Shown here: positions 38,201-45,500 of the stretch, one piece after another | Numbering within the stretch: the stretch's first letter is position 1 | How the letters are laid out: every line of letters starts with the position of its first letter | The notes under the pieces: generated by a model | Databases searched by the model: none | The model's input: the letters and a program-made list of their open reading frames with translations, nothing else | What the model was told of the DNA's origin: nothing | From: Larus michahellis | Lineage: Eukaryota > Chordata > Aves > Charadriiformes > Laridae | DNA length: 64,000 bases | Direction of reading: 5' to 3' | Assembly (NCBI RefSeq): GCF_964199755.1 | Contig: NC_133896.1 | Span: 93,062,200 to 93,126,199, forward strand | Translations under genes and position numbers: made by a program

Positions 38201-40386
38201 CTGACCTCACAAGCTTCTTCATCTTTAACAGCTCTTCTAGTACCCCACGCTCCTGCCCTGCAGTCCTCGCTGCTCTCCTAGCCCCAGGTTCCCCAACTCC
38301 ATCGCTGTCTTGCAGGCCCGATTCCTCTCACTGCCATCTTCTGGCTATAGGCAGAGGCCACATAACCCACTTAAAATACCAAACATTTTAGTGCAGGTCA
38401 GCCTTCTCCATCGAGCATCTCTATGAAAGGGATGTCCTCCAGATGTACAACCCTCACCTTTGAGCCAGACACCAGCCGGCCACCCAGATGGTCATACTGC
38501 AGGGCTGTAACTGCAGCCTTGTGTCCATTGAAAGTGACACTCGCTTCTCCACTTAGGAGGCTGAAGATACGGATTGATCCATCTTCATATCCAACAGCCA
38601 AGTGCAACCCGTCCGGAGAAGGGCAGAGGCAACTGACCTCCTGCTTGAGACCCTTAAGGATAAGAACCTGCAATTTTTAGGAGACAAAACACATACAATG
38701 TTGATAAATGATATGTCAGAGCCACACGCGTACACAGCAGAAAGAATACACTCTGCTCTTCTACTGAATTTCCAACTGAGTGCTTCTGCCACTTTAGAAG
38801 TTCGTTTTTCAGCTTCCTGTGCTGAAGACAGTGTCGTTAGCCCCATTTTACAAGGCAGACAGCAGCTAGAAGGGAAGGAGTTTCTCATAATCAAACAGGA
38901 AATTGGTGCAGAATGAGGTGCAGAACTCAGAAGCCCAAACTTCTGCCCCTGCATTTTAAATGTCATAGAGCAAGGAATGTTGTTTAAGAGTAAAGTCTGA
39001 AACATTCTTCCTGACTCATCCTCTCTTTCTCAAGTATAGGACAGAGCTGCTTTTTCACAGACTGCACAAGAACTTGAGAATGATAAAAACACCTCCAAAA
39101 CAACATGCCAGCAGTCACCACTCTAGCAGCTGCTAAAGCAAATCCTGAATTCAGTTTGTAGTGGACAGTATCACTTACAATGATTTCAGAATCTGACAAG
39201 AGGAAACATGTGGCAAAGTCCTTAAAGTTGAATCTCACAACCCCACAAGCGGATACAGCTTTCACATGGGAAGCCCAGTTCCACAGCTGAAACACAAACT
39301 CCACGACACCCCTGTTTCATCCCAGAATTTTCACACAGTGCTGCCGCTGGTCACCAGCTAAGGAGAGAACAGCTTCCCAGTCGCTGTGGCAGCAATTACT
39401 CTTCACCAACTGAGGTATTGCTGGCAAATCTCAAAGAATCAACAGCAAGGTTCGGCCAGGGCACACCCAGAGCTGCACACTCGCACCGCAAGCAAACCTC
39501 AAGCTGTGCCCAGACTACAGAAAAGGGGGGAGGGAGAGAAGCTGTGGAGGTCATCCGCTCTAGTCTGCCCTGGTGAGGCCGAATCTGTGTACAATTCTGG
39601 GCCCCACAGTTCAAGAAAGACGAAGAACTACTGGAGAGAGTCCAGCAGAGGGATACGAAGATGATCAAGGGAATGAAGCACCTCATCATTATTGAGGAAA
39701 GGCTGAGAGACCCGGGTCTGTTTAGCCTGGAGGAGACTGAGGGAGATCTCATTAATGCTTATAATTATCTAATGGGCATGTGTCAAGAGGATGGGGCCAG
39801 GCTCTTTTCAGTGGTGCCCAGTGACAGGACAAGAGATAATGGGCACAAACCTGAGCATAGGAAGTTCCACCTAAACATGAGGAGGAACTTCTTTACTTTG
39901 AGGGTGGCAGAGCACTGGAACAGGCTGCCCAGAGAGGTGGGGGAGTCTCCGTCTCTGGAGACATTCAAAACCCGCCTGGACGCGTTCCCGTGCAACCTGC
40001 TCTAAGGCGACCCTGCCCTGGCAGGGCGACTGGACCAGATGATCTCCGAAAGTCCCTTCCAACCCCTACCATTCTGTGACACCCGCCTGTTTTAAGCGGC
40101 CCGCTGACAACGCACGGCTTTGCTTCAGACGGTCCCAAAGCGCCGCACGCCACACCCGCCCCGTGCTTATCATCGCCCCCCACCCCCCGCAGCCCCGGGA
40201 GGGCCCCGCTCCCACCTTCTCCCCTTTCCGCGTGTCCCAGACGAAGACGTGCTCGCAGGCCGGCACCGCCACGCAGCGGCCCCGCTCGCCGCGCAGCCCC
40301 ACCAAGGCCGCGTTGCCCCGGGCGCTGGCCACCAGCCCGAAGAGCGCGGCCGGCGCGTACCGCAGGTATTGCCGAGTGAGGCCCAT
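20063..40386 (-). CDS. WDR3: WDR3, complete coding region (26 coding exons)
   Basis: Twenty-six minus-strand exons join with unbroken phase into 940 codons plus stop; human WDR3 is about 943. WDR3 is the UTP12/Dip2 homologue, a nucleolar part of the U3 snoRNP-associated small-subunit processome for early 18S rRNA processing. Two tandem WD40 propellers fill residues 1 to about 705: repeats end in motifs such as HVFVWD, RVWDIT, VKIWN, VKFWEF, VKIWG, IKQWD and LRLWER, with an acidic linker at 226-262 and a Lys-rich linker near 310-328. The Utp12 helical domain follows (about 783-890, [18 protein letters not shown]) and then a basic tail with [12 protein letters not shown] that should serve for nuclear localisation. 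The start codon has a perfect GCCGCCATGG context, and no in-frame ATG occurs in the 75 bases upstream. Head to head with GDAP2, tail to tail with SPAG17. Confidence 0.97.
20848..20941 (-). CDS. WDR3: WDR3 coding exon 25
   Basis: Reads [20 protein letters not shown] then [11 protein letters not shown]; ends in phase 0. Acceptor tttgttcccag, donor GCTCGG|gtaagt. Confidence 0.97.
21737..21865 (-). CDS. WDR3: WDR3 coding exon 24 (Utp12 domain)
   Basis: Reads [20 protein letters not shown], then [20 protein letters not shown]: helices of the Utp12 domain. Acceptor tgctttctcctcag, donor CTCAA|gtgagt. Confidence 0.97.
22355..22398 (-). CDS. WDR3: WDR3 coding exon 23 (44 bp)
   Basis: Reads [14 protein letters not shown] with two trailing bases (AG). 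Acceptor cctctgttacag, donor TCAAG|gtgagt. The smallest coding exon of the gene. Confidence 0.94.
23236..23283 (-). CDS. WDR3: WDR3 coding exon 22 (48 bp)
   Basis: Sixteen codons, phase 0-0: [16 protein letters not shown]. Acceptor ctgtgtttccag, donor ATTACA|gtaagt. Confidence 0.94.
23850..23942 (-). CDS. WDR3: WDR3 coding exon 21
   Basis: Reads [20 protein letters not shown] then [11 protein letters not shown]; a helical, highly conserved entry to the Utp12 domain. Acceptor cttgtgccgcacag, donor AAAGAG|gtaaaa. Confidence 0.97.
24780..24845 (-). CDS. WDR3: WDR3 coding exon 20 (66 bp)
   Basis: Twenty-two codons, phase 0-0, containing [20 protein letters not shown]. Acceptor ctgtattttgtag, donor AAAGCG|gtaaga. 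Confidence 0.93.
25518..25568 (-). CDS. WDR3: WDR3 coding exon 19 (51 bp)
   Basis: Seventeen codons, phase 0-0: [17 protein letters not shown], a Glu-rich linker after the propellers. Acceptor ctgctgtag, donor CCTGTG|gtgagt. Confidence 0.93.
26390..26578 (+). mobile_element. CR1 3'-end fragment, strongly diverged
   Basis: The plus strand reads gtggttcagcactggaacag, ctgctcagacagcctgg and a decayed ggttggactagagaccc and ccttccagttgaagtcctt, matching the CR1 ORF2 end and 3' UTR pattern with many changes. Lies in the WDR3 intron between exons 19 and 18, antisense to WDR3. Confidence 0.65.
27150..27284 (-). CDS. WDR3: WDR3 coding exon 18
   Basis: Forty-five codons, phase 0-0: [40 protein letters not shown]; the last WD blade, followed by a Glu-rich helix. 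Acceptor tgtccaccatgcag, donor GAGATG|gtaaga. Confidence 0.97.
27400..27511 (-). CDS. WDR3: WDR3 coding exon 17
   Basis: Reads [20 protein letters not shown] then [17 protein letters not shown]; ends in phase 0. Acceptor ttttcccttccag, donor CTGGAG|gtagga. Confidence 0.97.
27663..27763 (-). CDS. WDR3: WDR3 coding exon 16
   Basis: Reads [20 protein letters not shown] then [13 protein letters not shown]; leaves AG. Acceptor gctgctctgtag, donor GACAG|gtcagt. Confidence 0.97.
28474..28530 (-). CDS. WDR3: WDR3 coding exon 15 (57 bp)
   Basis: Nineteen codons, phase 0-0: [19 protein letters not shown]. Acceptor ttcttctgcttcag, donor TCCTAT|gtaagt. Too short to be seen as an open frame on its own. 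Confidence 0.95.
29247..29382 (-). CDS. WDR3: WDR3 coding exon 14
   Basis: Reads [20 protein letters not shown] then [17 protein letters not shown]; ends in phase 0. Acceptor ttcttgttgccag, donor CTCAAG|gtgcag. Confidence 0.97.
29841..29926 (-). CDS. WDR3: WDR3 coding exon 13
   Basis: Reads [20 protein letters not shown] then KDESSVQK; leaves AG. Acceptor tttttccctgcag, donor AAAAG|gtgaga. Confidence 0.96.
30771..30872 (-). CDS. WDR3: WDR3 coding exon 12
   Basis: Thirty-four codons, phase 0-0: [20 protein letters not shown] then [14 protein letters not shown], a canonical WD blade. Acceptor gtctccccag, donor GACCAG|gtaact. Confidence 0.97.
31251..31344 (-). CDS. WDR3: WDR3 coding exon 11
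   Basis: Reads [20 protein letters not shown] then [11 protein letters not shown]; ends in phase 0. Acceptor tttgtccacag, donor ACCAAG|gtaaat. Confidence 0.97.
32193..32423 (-). CDS. WDR3: WDR3 coding exon 10
   Basis: The longest coding exon (231 bp). Contains [40 protein letters not shown] and [11 protein letters not shown], blades of the second propeller. Acceptor gtctaatcaaacag, donor GAACAG|gtacgc. Confidence 0.97.
32758..32853 (-). CDS. WDR3: WDR3 coding exon 9
   Basis: Reads [20 protein letters not shown] then [11 protein letters not shown]; split codons at both ends fit. Acceptor gacatttctag, donor ATCAA|gtgagt. Confidence 0.95.
33767..33864 (-). CDS. WDR3: WDR3 coding exon 8 (Lys-rich linker)
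   Basis: Reads [20 protein letters not shown] then a Lys-rich helix; leaves two bases (AA). Acceptor ctctgtctctag, donor AGCAAA|gtaagc. Confidence 0.94.
33998..34099 (-). CDS. WDR3: WDR3 coding exon 7
   Basis: Reads [20 protein letters not shown] then [14 protein letters not shown]; phase 0-0. Acceptor ctttccctgtag, donor TGCCAT|gtaagt. Confidence 0.95.
35136..35246 (-). CDS. WDR3: WDR3 coding exon 6 (acidic linker)
   Basis: Thirty-seven codons, phase 0-0: [20 protein letters not shown] and a Glu/Asp-rich run ending LDECPEE. An acidic loop between WD blades, poorly conserved in length among relatives. Acceptor tctctgtgaacag, donor GAGGAA|gtaagc. Confidence 0.95.
35697..35792 (-). CDS. WDR3: WDR3 coding exon 5
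   Basis: Reads [20 protein letters not shown] then [12 protein letters not shown], a full WD blade; phase 0-0. Acceptor gcttctggacag, donor CAGGAG|gtaaga. Confidence 0.97.
36134..36212 (-). CDS. WDR3: WDR3 coding exon 4
   Basis: Reads [20 protein letters not shown] then VGHRTE; acceptor ttctttgttccag, donor ACTGAG|gtaaag. Completes the split Ser codon and ends in phase 0. Confidence 0.97.
36213..37879. other. WDR3 intron 3, AT-rich
   Basis: About 1.7 kb between exons 4 and 3 on the minus strand. It is visibly more AT-rich than the other WDR3 introns, with A-runs (near 37121-37134) and a threefold short repeat of ttaattccagc type at 37472-37508. I recognise no transposon or exon in it. Confidence 0.6.
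37880..37998 (-). CDS. WDR3: WDR3 coding exon 3
   Basis: Reads [20 protein letters not shown] then [19 protein letters not shown], a WD blade; leaves two bases (AG) of a Ser codon. Acceptor ctgttccag, donor ACCAG|gtgagc. Confidence 0.96.
38458..38667 (-). CDS. WDR3: WDR3 coding exon 2
   Basis: Seventy codons, phase 0-0: [48 protein letters not shown]; first-propeller WD blades. Acceptor cctaaaaattgcag, donor TCAAAG|gtgagg. Confidence 0.97.
39545..40079 (+). mobile_element. CR1 retrotransposon fragment with open ORF2 C-terminal frame
   Basis: The plus strand carries the end of CR1 ORF2 and the 3' end: pieces [38 protein letters not shown] and [17 protein letters not shown], then a TAA and the 3' segment ending attctgtgac. 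A 115-codon frame (39661-40005) is still open, so the copy may be young. It sits in WDR3 intron 1, antisense to WDR3, ending about 135 bases from the exon 1 donor. 5' boundary approximate. Confidence 0.9.
40216..40386 (-). CDS. WDR3: WDR3 coding exon 1 (start)
   Basis: ATG at 40386-40384 in a strong Kozak context; 57 codons starting [20 protein letters not shown] and ending in [14 protein letters not shown]; donor GAGAAG|gtggga. GC-rich, inside the CpG island. Ala-rich compared with what I recall of mammals, in line with its base composition. Confidence 0.96.
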
Positions 40387-40703
40387 GGCGGCGGCGCGGC
40401 GGAGAGGGAGGGAAGGCGCCGAGGACGCCCCGTGTCTCCTCCCGGTGCCACCGACCGCCACACGTGCCGCGCGCCCGTCCCCTCGCCGCCGACACCGGAA
40501 GTGCGTCCGTGTGGGCGGGGACAGCTCCCGCCGGAAGCGGGGCGCTGAAGCCGGTGGCCGGGCAGCCCTGGGCCGAGGGGGCGGGGCTACTCCCGGAAGC
40601 GGAAGCGCTCGGCGGCCGCCGCTCCGCTTTTCTGGGTGATGTCGCCGATGCGGCGCCGACCGAGACTCTGTTCGGGCGGGGCTGGCAGCGGCGCAGCCTG
40701 CCC
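40387..40703. promoter_or_regulatory. Probable bidirectional WDR3/GDAP2 promoter
   Basis: The genes diverge from this interval: WDR3 ATG at 40386 (minus), GDAP2 first exon on the plus strand. Visible motifs: CACGTG E-box at 40461-40466; ETS-type sites ACCGGAAGTG at 40494-40503, ccggaagc at 40531-40538 and cccggaagcggaagc near 40592-40605; GC boxes gtgggcgggg at 40511-40520 and gggggcggggc near 40577-40586. No TATA box was seen. ETS sites plus GC boxes are typical of housekeeping divergent promoters. Start sites are unknown. Confidence 0.75.
40620..40703 (+). other. GDAP2: GDAP2 non-coding exon 1 (5' end uncertain)
   Basis: The coding region starts inside exon 2, which has an acceptor at 42338/42339, so an upstream non-coding exon is required. 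The best donor in the CpG island is CTGCCC|gtgagt after 40703. The left boundary is a placeholder; the transcription start is not visible. Confidence 0.45.
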
Positions 40704-42338
40704 GTGAGTTGCTGCGCGGGCGGGCCGGGGGGAAGGAGGCTGCTGTTGCTAGTGGCGGCGGTGGCGGCGGCGGCGGCGGCTCCGCGCTGACAGGGGTTGG
40801 GGGGAGGTACCGGCCGCTCGCTGGCCTCGCCCCCAGCGGTGCGGGTTACCGGGCGGTGGGTTGCGGGAGAGACGGCGCCTTCCTCCCGGGCAGGAGCATG
40901 ACAGCCTACCCGGGGAGCTTTAGGGGCCTCGGCTCCCGCTCGCAGCGCTTTGCTCCGCGTTGCGAGGCCGCCATCCCCGCCGGGACGGCCTCTGCCGCGG
41001 GAGGGCCCCGGGCAACAGCCTGGGGAGGGGGGATGTCCAAGGGGAGCCTCGGTGCACCCTTCTGCTTCTGTCCGCCTCGCACCAGGCCCCCGGTTTTGGC
41101 TGTTCGTCAGACGAAAGATGCTGCTGTGGCTGAGCTTTTGGTTGGAGCCGCTCTAACGGCTCTTATCTTCTTGTTCGTTGCTTTTCAGCCAGCTCTTCAT
41201 GGCAAAACTCTTGTTTAGGTGCTCTTATGTCTATCTTTGTCCTAGTGTCCGCCTTTATTACCCCTCAGTTTGAGTTTGGATGTCTGGTTTGGGTTTTTTT
41301 CTTAGTAAATATATCTTCTCGTTCATGTTCCAGAGTTACCGCTTGTGGATGCTGTCTTTTCAAAATTGTTATCAATTACGAACCTGTGAAAAGGGTTAAA
41401 TAGTAGGTGTGTATACAGCAAACCGAAGCCGCTTATGCGAGTGTGCTTGTGCTAGCTTAATTCACTAGTATAGTTTAGTAGTTAACAATGAAAATGTAGT
41501 AGCGTAGGCGTTATGTGCTGGTAATTGGAAAGTACGTTTCACCGAGTTTGAATCGTACGCTACCAACCAGTGTCATCTCAGCCTTTAAAAAAAAAAAAAA
41601 AGGGTGAGATGGCAAAGTTCAGTCTGCAGGTTCATTGGCCAGCATTCACATTTACATCTTTGCTCTTTCTTGCAAAACCCTTTTGGGTGAAAGTGTTTTG
41701 TGCCTAACTGCATGACTGTAAGAACTAAGCAATATAAGTCTTATTTGCAGTGCTTCAAAACTCACTGAACTGCAAGGGTTGTGTGATTTAGTGGAAGAGA
41801 GAATGTTTTCATTGGTTTGTAAGGTTTTTTTTGGCATTTAGGGTTTTTAGCTTTTGGGGGGTTGTGGTGCTTTGGGGGTGGGGGTATTTTCTTTTGGTTT
41901 GTGGTTTTTTTTTTAAGTATGACCCAGGGCTAGACCAAAACCTCTGATTATACATACCCTGCTACAAATTTGCTTTTTGTTTAGATATAGAAATAACAAT
42001 TTTCAGAATGAGTAAAGTCCTCTCTACTCTTGGGAATTTGTTTTCAGTGTTTTCAAAATACAGAATCACAAGTCAGTGGGACTAATTTAGTAAAGAAGGT
42101 GTTTTCATCTTGTGCTGTTGGAAAAGGCTTGTCTTTGCAAGTATTCCATAAGTATTTGCATTGCTTTTTTTTGCATAGAGATAGCAAAACTAGCGAGAAA
42201 GAGAGTGGTTGAGATGGAAATCTGTTTTTCTGTTTCTCGCTTGATGTAATTGCATTGCAGTCTTGTGAAAGGTTTGGCTCCACAGGAATTAGTCTTAATG
42301 AACAGCTGATGATCTGGTATGATTTTCTTCCTTTAAAG
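40704..42338. other. GDAP2 intron 1
   Basis: Begins in the CpG island with a GGC-repeat, then turns AT-rich. Holds A-run 41586-41600 and a G/T-rich stretch at 41855-41890. The long plus-strand open frame 40709-41218 follows from GC richness and has no family features. Confidence 0.6.
40754..40780 (+). repeat. GGC trinucleotide repeat
   Basis: Nine triplets, eight GGC and one GGT, just downstream of the GDAP2 exon 1 donor inside the CpG island. Confidence 0.95.
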
Positions 42339-42409
42339 CACGTGGAAGACTCCAGCAAGAATTGGAGTGTGACAAGTTAGCAGAGGAAAGGAGTTGTTGT
42401 TTCCATTCC

Positions 42410-42585
42410 ATGGATCCCTTGGGTGCTCCTTCCCAGTTTGTGGATGTTGACAGTTTGCCAAGCTGGACTGATGCCTATGAGGCAAAGCAGCTGGACTCTC
42501 ACCAAAATCCTGTCGAAAAAGCTCAAGTTGGTGTTAGATCACCTTTTCCATACAGGAAAGACATCAATGCAAAAATAATCTTATG
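42410..42585 (+). CDS. GDAP2: GDAP2 exon 2, first coding exon
   Basis: Exon probably starts at 42339 (acceptor ttttcttcctttaaag), giving 71 bases of 5' UTR. Coding opens MDPLGAPSQFVDVDSLPSWT; ends RSPFPYRKDINAKIIL plus TG of a split Trp codon. Donor TTATG|gtaagt. Confidence 0.95.
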
Positions 42586-45500
42586 GTAAGTTCCATATGG
42601 CTATCGTGTGTTTGTCATCACTTCTCCATTTGCTGCTGGGATCCGATTGCCTCACATATAAAAATTTTGCTATAGAATAAAGCCTTCAAGCCCTCTTTTC
42701 TTGCATCAAATGTTACAGGTCTGCAAAGAAAACGATCTTTGTTCTCTGTAAATCTGCAAATCTGAGATTTGCTCTGCCATACGTTATAAACTCCATGTTC
42801 ATAGGCTTTCCTTGATGGTGCAAACTGGAGCTGTACTCCCTACTGTCATACCGTATGCTTAATATCCAAACTTAATTGGGCACTTCGATACAAATTTTTA
42901 AAAAATATATTTGGTGTCTGCTAGCTTTTTTCTTTCTTTGCTGGCTTTGTTCTGCTTTCACTTTTCTGGTTTACATCAGTATTTCTTTCATGTGGCTCTT
43001 ATGGCTTGCTTTTGGCTCTCCCCTCCTCCCTCCCCGCCCCCCCCCCCCTTCTGTGTTCTGTGTCCATGTTTTTTAACAAAATCTATTGATAAAATACAGT
43101 CTGCTGAGGTGAACTTACTCCCTCAGTTTTTGTTTCCTCTAACTCAGATACTCAAACCTGCTCTCTAGGTGAGTTACTGTTAATCAATATGAAGAGAGAA
43201 GGATTTCTGAGGGACACAGATTCAGGGATCAGCCTGAAAGTCTTTCTGGTTAATACATGCAGGAAATGGGACTGTTCATGGATTTCCTGAACCTGATTAA
43301 GTAAAGAGAGAGAGAGAAGTAAAAGGTTAAACATCTCTTATGACTTGGGCTTGGGTGTAATAAATGTGTGCAATTTCAACTGCTATTTGAATTTCTCCTT
43401 GTGTGTGGGAATCTTTATTTCCCTTCCTTTCCTATGCTTTTTGATCCCAAAATCTATTGGCTGCTGTTGCGATAAAAAGCAGGTCAGATTTCTGCTACTC
43501 CATTGTCTTTTGTGCATCTCTGCTTTATTTATCTTCTGCATGTCTGATCCTCGAACAGCAGAATGAACATGATCAAATTGCGGGTTCAAATTTTGGAACT
43601 AAAGCAATAAAAACTTGGCTAGCTGCAGTGTCACTTTAGATCCTCAGTGGCCTAGGAAGAGCAGCAGTAGTAAGGTGCCCTGGATAGTGTGTATGCAGAC
43701 CGAAAAAGTACATTGAAAAAACTGTTGATGTTTTGAAAGTAATACATTATAAGGACTGTCCTCTTCTTTCCAAGAGAAAATACACTTTTTTTTTTTGGAA
43801 CATATTACACTCCACCAGTTTAACACGCTACTGTACACGTTCCACTGGCTACGTACAACTACAACACTGCCTTTTCTATGTACATCACTAAGTTACTGCT
43901 GAGGCTGCGAGTTTTTAAGGAAATGACGGGTGGCATGCAGTCTTTATTCGTTAGAGGCAAAGGATGGTTTTGCATGGTGAGCATGTCAGGGTACGCTACG
44001 CTGTGTGGGCACTCGAGTACTATTAATGCTTTTCCTTTAACTTGACATTTCCTTGCTTGTCCGCACTTACTTGAGAATATCCTGCTTAGTCTGACATTTA
44101 GCCTGCAATAAACTGTTTCCTTGTTTCCTCAGGAAAGGAGATGTAGCATTATTGAACTGCACAGCCATAGTAAACACCAGTAATGAATCTCTCACTGATA
44201 AGAATCCAGTATCTGAAAGTATATTCATGTATGCTGGGCCTGACCTGAAGGATGAACTCCAGAAGCTTAAAGGCAAGTGGCTGGAGACACTTTTATCTTA
44301 TTGAAATCTACTGTCCTTGCATAGTACAAAGCATCAGGATTTGGCTGTAAACTAAAATCAAGGTATAGCTTTTCCCCCCTAATGTCTAGTGTTAATGTGA
44401 AATAAATGGAGGGAACGCATGCCAATCTAGTCTCTTCTCTTTTTGCCATTTGGGTTACAGATCATTGAAAATCTGTGGCAGTGTTCAAGTTGCTGAGACC
44501 TCACTTTGTGATACAATAATTCCCATTTTTATTTGAAGCCACTTCGAGTACTTAGCTTATCAGAGCTTTTACTTGAGGGACCAGTCTTGTACATCTTCAG
44601 ATTTTGTTCTTATCCTGTTCAGCATGTGTACACTGTGGAAGACAGGAACTGAAGTTCACAATTGCAGAAATTCAGTGGGTTCTAATATACACTTTGTGTA
44701 TGCTCTTTCAGGCTATTAATATACACACACAGTCTTTCAGGAAACCATGGCAATAATAGATGGAATGATAAAACACTGCATGTCTAAATAAAGTATTAGT
44801 GATCACTTAACTTGTTTGGTTCCTTGCCTATTCTGCACAACAAATTACTTTCTAATAAAGTTTCAAGATGTTCCCTAATGGAAGGCTATTCTGGAAATGG
44901 ATGAAGTTTGCTTTACCTAGATTCTTTATTAACAGAGTTTATGGCTGATAATAAGATTTACAAATACTCTGCTTTATTCCCAGCGCCTGTTAAACAAAAA
45001 GAAGAGTTTCCTTATTTTGTGTGTGAGGAACAAAGAGTTTATAGTTACCCAAGGTCATACAGAAGTCTAATACAGTTTTCAGTTAAAAGTCCACACTTCT
45101 AGTAACTATGGTACTGAGCTGAATTTTGAGACTCAACTGATCCCTGATTAACAATGCTCGCTCTCTTGGGTCACAGCTCTGTTTCTTTATCACAGAATAA
45201 CGGAACGACTCATAATATTTCTAATATAAACTCTTGGTAGCTTAAACTACAATAGAATAAACATCCTCTGTTTTTATAAAATCATGTTTTTCTGATTCAG
45301 CTTGCTTTTTGTGAGTAACCTGGAAGTAAAACAGGAGTAACCATTTCATAGGAGATGGAAAAGTGAGTGTGCATCCTCTGGGTGGAAACAACTATTAAAA
45401 TGCAGTAGACGTTATAGAATAGTTAGGACCCTGCTATGTACACTAGAACTTTTCTGAAATAAACTTTGGTGTGCACTGTATGCTGAGAAGAGGGACGACA

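Larger units (their letters stand above)
40080..41110. promoter_or_regulatory. CpG island over the WDR3/GDAP2 start region
   Basis: The stretch is very GC-rich with frequent CpG, unlike the flanking AT-rich introns. It covers WDR3 exon 1, the space between the genes and GDAP2 exon 1 with the beginning of its intron. Boundaries were judged by eye. Confidence 0.85.

Noticed and set aside
38984..39304. Minus-strand frame of 106 codons in WDR3 intron 1
   Set aside because: Exon 1 and exon 2 are both phase 0 and join into the family sequence without it; no support as an exon.
40076..40639. Plus-strand open frame of 187 codons opposite WDR3 exon 1
   Set aside because: Antisense shadow of the WDR3 exon and promoter; Pro/Arg/Ala-rich with no family features.
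40709..41218. Plus-strand open frame of 169 codons in the CpG island
   Set aside because: Low-complexity Gly/Ala/Arg frame caused by GC richness, including the GGC repeat; no domain, and it overlaps the GDAP2 intron 1 donor side.
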